Source: an uncultured PS1 clade bacterium
GTDB lineage: Bacteria > Pseudomonadota > Alphaproteobacteria > MED-G09
Assembly: GCA_902626605.1 (NCBI GenBank)
Contig: CACOFZ010000004.1
Location: forward strand, 16,446 to 80,445
DNA: 64,000 nucleotides
Direction of reading: 5' to 3'
Shown: piece after piece, positions 62,877 to 64,000 of the stretch
Layout of the letters: each line of letters opens with the position of its first letter
Numbering within the stretch: position 1 is the stretch's first letter
Notes under the pieces: model-generated
Seen by the model: only the letters and a program-made list of their open reading frames with translations
The model's database searches: none
Told to the model about the DNA's origin: nothing
Program-made: the position numbers and the translations under genes

Positions 62877-64000
62877 TTAGTTATAAATTATTAAATCACC
62901 TGAGTCATTCAATAGGTAGATAACACCGTCAACAATTACAGGAGCTATAAAAAAGGATCCAGGGATTTTATTAGTTTCTATAATTTCTCCAGTTTGAGGA
63001 GAGATAAAAGCAGCAACTCCGTGAGAAGAAATAACAAATAGTTTATCGGAAATCATTACTGGGCCACTCCATCTAATAGGATCTTCTCTTTTTTCTTCAT
63101 TTATATATTGCTCTAATTGAGTAACCCATTTAATTTTTCCTGCATTTCTTGAAATGCACACTAATTCAGAATTTGTCGATAATGCGAAAACCCAATCCCC
63201 CGAAACCCAAGGTGTTTCGGTTCCAGAAATATCCAGTGTCCATAATCTCTCTCCACTAGATATATCAACAGATATCATTCTCCCTGCATGGCTTATTGAT
63301 ATCATCCTTCCATTATCTGTTACTGGTCTTGCTGTGATAGAGTTAATTTCTGAGAGGGATGTTGAAGAACCAGTCCTTGACAAAGAGTCAGTCCAAACAA
63401 CTGATCCATTTAAGCTTCTAATCGCATAAATTTCACCAGATGAGTATGGTATAAAAACAAGGCCACCATCTATTGAAACTGAATTAGACGATAAAACTGA
63501 CGCTGACTCAAGAATTCCTCTATGATTCCATAATACCTCACCATTTAGAGAATTTAGGGCAAAAACTTGATTATCATGGCTAATTACATAGACTATATTA
63601 TCAAAAGCAATAGGCGCTGAGCGAATAGGAATTCTTATATTAATTTTCCAAATTTCCTCTCCGGAATTTGCATCTAGTGCTAAAACATTCCCAAAACCGT
63701 TTGTAACAAAAATTATCCCGTTTTCATATGAAATACCACCTCCAAACCCCTCTTTCTTCTTTTCTTTTTTGACGGACATATCTTTTTGCCAGAGTTTTCT
63801 TTTAGTCTTTAAATCATAAGAATTTACTTTTGAGTCTGAACCTAATGAATATATTTTTCCATCTACAATTATAGGAGAGCTTAAAAGAAAAGCGTTTTTT
63901 GAAGAACCTTTTGCAATATTAAATTTTGAGGTTTGGCTAAGATATTCCGGCCCTATTAGATTGTGTAAGGAATTATCAATTGATCCCCCTGGATAAGGCC
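62877..64000 (-). CDS. bamB: BamB, outer-membrane assembly beta-propeller lipoprotein (cut by window edge)
   Basis: BamB is a PQQ-like beta-propeller that helps the BAM complex insert outer-membrane proteins. The window holds about 374 codons and the frame stays open to base 64000, so the signal peptide and lipobox lie outside. Repeats such as LDANSGEEIWKINI, LNSLNGEVLWNHRG, RSLNGSVVWTDSL, DISSGERLWTLDI and ISRNAGKIKWVTQL recur about every 45 residues, as blades do. An internal Met codon at 63779 starts a shorter open frame, but upstream codons continue in the same frame with BamB-like sequence. Linked to der. Confidence 0.92.
   Translation of the reverse strand, partial: PYPGGSIDNSLHNLIGPEYLSQTSKFNIAKGSSKNAFLLSSPIIVDGKIYSLGSDSKVNSYDLKTKRKLWQKDMSVKKEKKKEGFGGGISYENGIIFVTNGFGNVLALDANSGEEIWKINIRIPIRSAPIAFDNIVYVISHDNQVFALNSLNGEVLWNHRGILESASVLSSNSVSIDGGLVFIPYSSGEIYAIRSLNGSVVWTDSLSRTGSSTSLSEINSITARPVTDNGRMISISHAGRMISVDISSGERLWTLDISGTETPWVSGDWVFALSTNSELVCISRNAGKIKWVTQLEQYINEEKREDPIRWSGPVMISDKLFVISSHGVAAFISPQTGEIIETNKIPGSFFIAPVIVDGVIYLLNDSGDLIIYN

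Overview
The window is an AT-rich (about one third G+C by eye), tightly packed chromosomal segment of an alphaproteobacterium. Overlapping ATGA and TAATG gene junctions, gaps almost always under 200 bases (the longest is about 270), and no mobile elements suggest a streamlined, probably marine lineage. Alphaproteobacterial marks include the IscR-cysteine desulfurase-SufBCDS-SufT-SufA cluster, an NDUFA12-family complex I protein next to an MCE protein, an Hda-like DnaA homologue beside a CDP-alcohol phosphatidyltransferase, HolC beside PepA, and an RNase E ending in a Gly-Trp-Trp motif. Unlike the best-known SAR11 genomes it carries a PII protein, here with a eukaryote-like type II glutamine synthetase. 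I cannot name the genus.

Layout. 1-5090 (minus): proteostasis block lon (cut by the left edge), clpX, clpP, trigger factor, with tRNA-Leu(UAG) directly upstream. 5149-7790 (minus): GNAT acetyltransferase, SixA-like phosphatase, thiolase-like protein without the catalytic Cys. 7884-11468 (plus): an excellent sigma-54 promoter, glnB, type II glutamine synthetase, terminator, parE. 11549-12343 (plus): enoyl-CoA hydratase family gene. 12330-19223 (minus): SUF Fe-S operon headed by iscR. 19394-24272: alpha/beta hydrolase, tyrS, an AsmA-like protein on minus, and a peroxiredoxin. 24264-26534 (minus): prfB with a programmed +1 frameshift, then a cell-wall amidase. 26802-33282 (plus): RNase E, BepA-like protease, DsbA-like protein, aroQ, accB, accC. 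33287-35898 (minus): MlaD-like protein, NDUFA12-like protein, aspS. 35987-42550: rnd, hda-like, CDP-alcohol phosphatidyltransferase, purM, purN, ndk, holC, pepA. 42612-50240 (plus): outer-membrane biogenesis operon lptF, lptG, lptD, surA, pdxA, ksgA. 50232-54210 (minus): fabD, fabG, acpP, fabF, gmk. 54335-61529 (plus): rpsF, rpsR, rplI, dnaB, mlaE, mlaF, cvpA, purF and an SDR. 61534-64000 (minus): der and bamB (cut by the right edge).

The genes work as core modules: protein quality control, nitrogen assimilation, Fe-S assembly, RNA decay, fatty-acid initiation and elongation, purine synthesis, and envelope assembly (LPS transport, SurA and BamB for outer-membrane proteins, split Mla lipid transport). 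I see no CRISPR array, prophage, insertion sequence, toxin-antitoxin pair, defence island or secondary-metabolite cluster, and no clearly new multi-gene system. The most interesting content is regulatory: the sigma-54 promoter of glnB, the prfB recoding site, paired DnaA boxes before dnaB, perfect palindromes at iscR and parE, sigma-32-like promoters at lon and clpP, and the RNase E leader. No gene-free stretch exceeds 300 bases.
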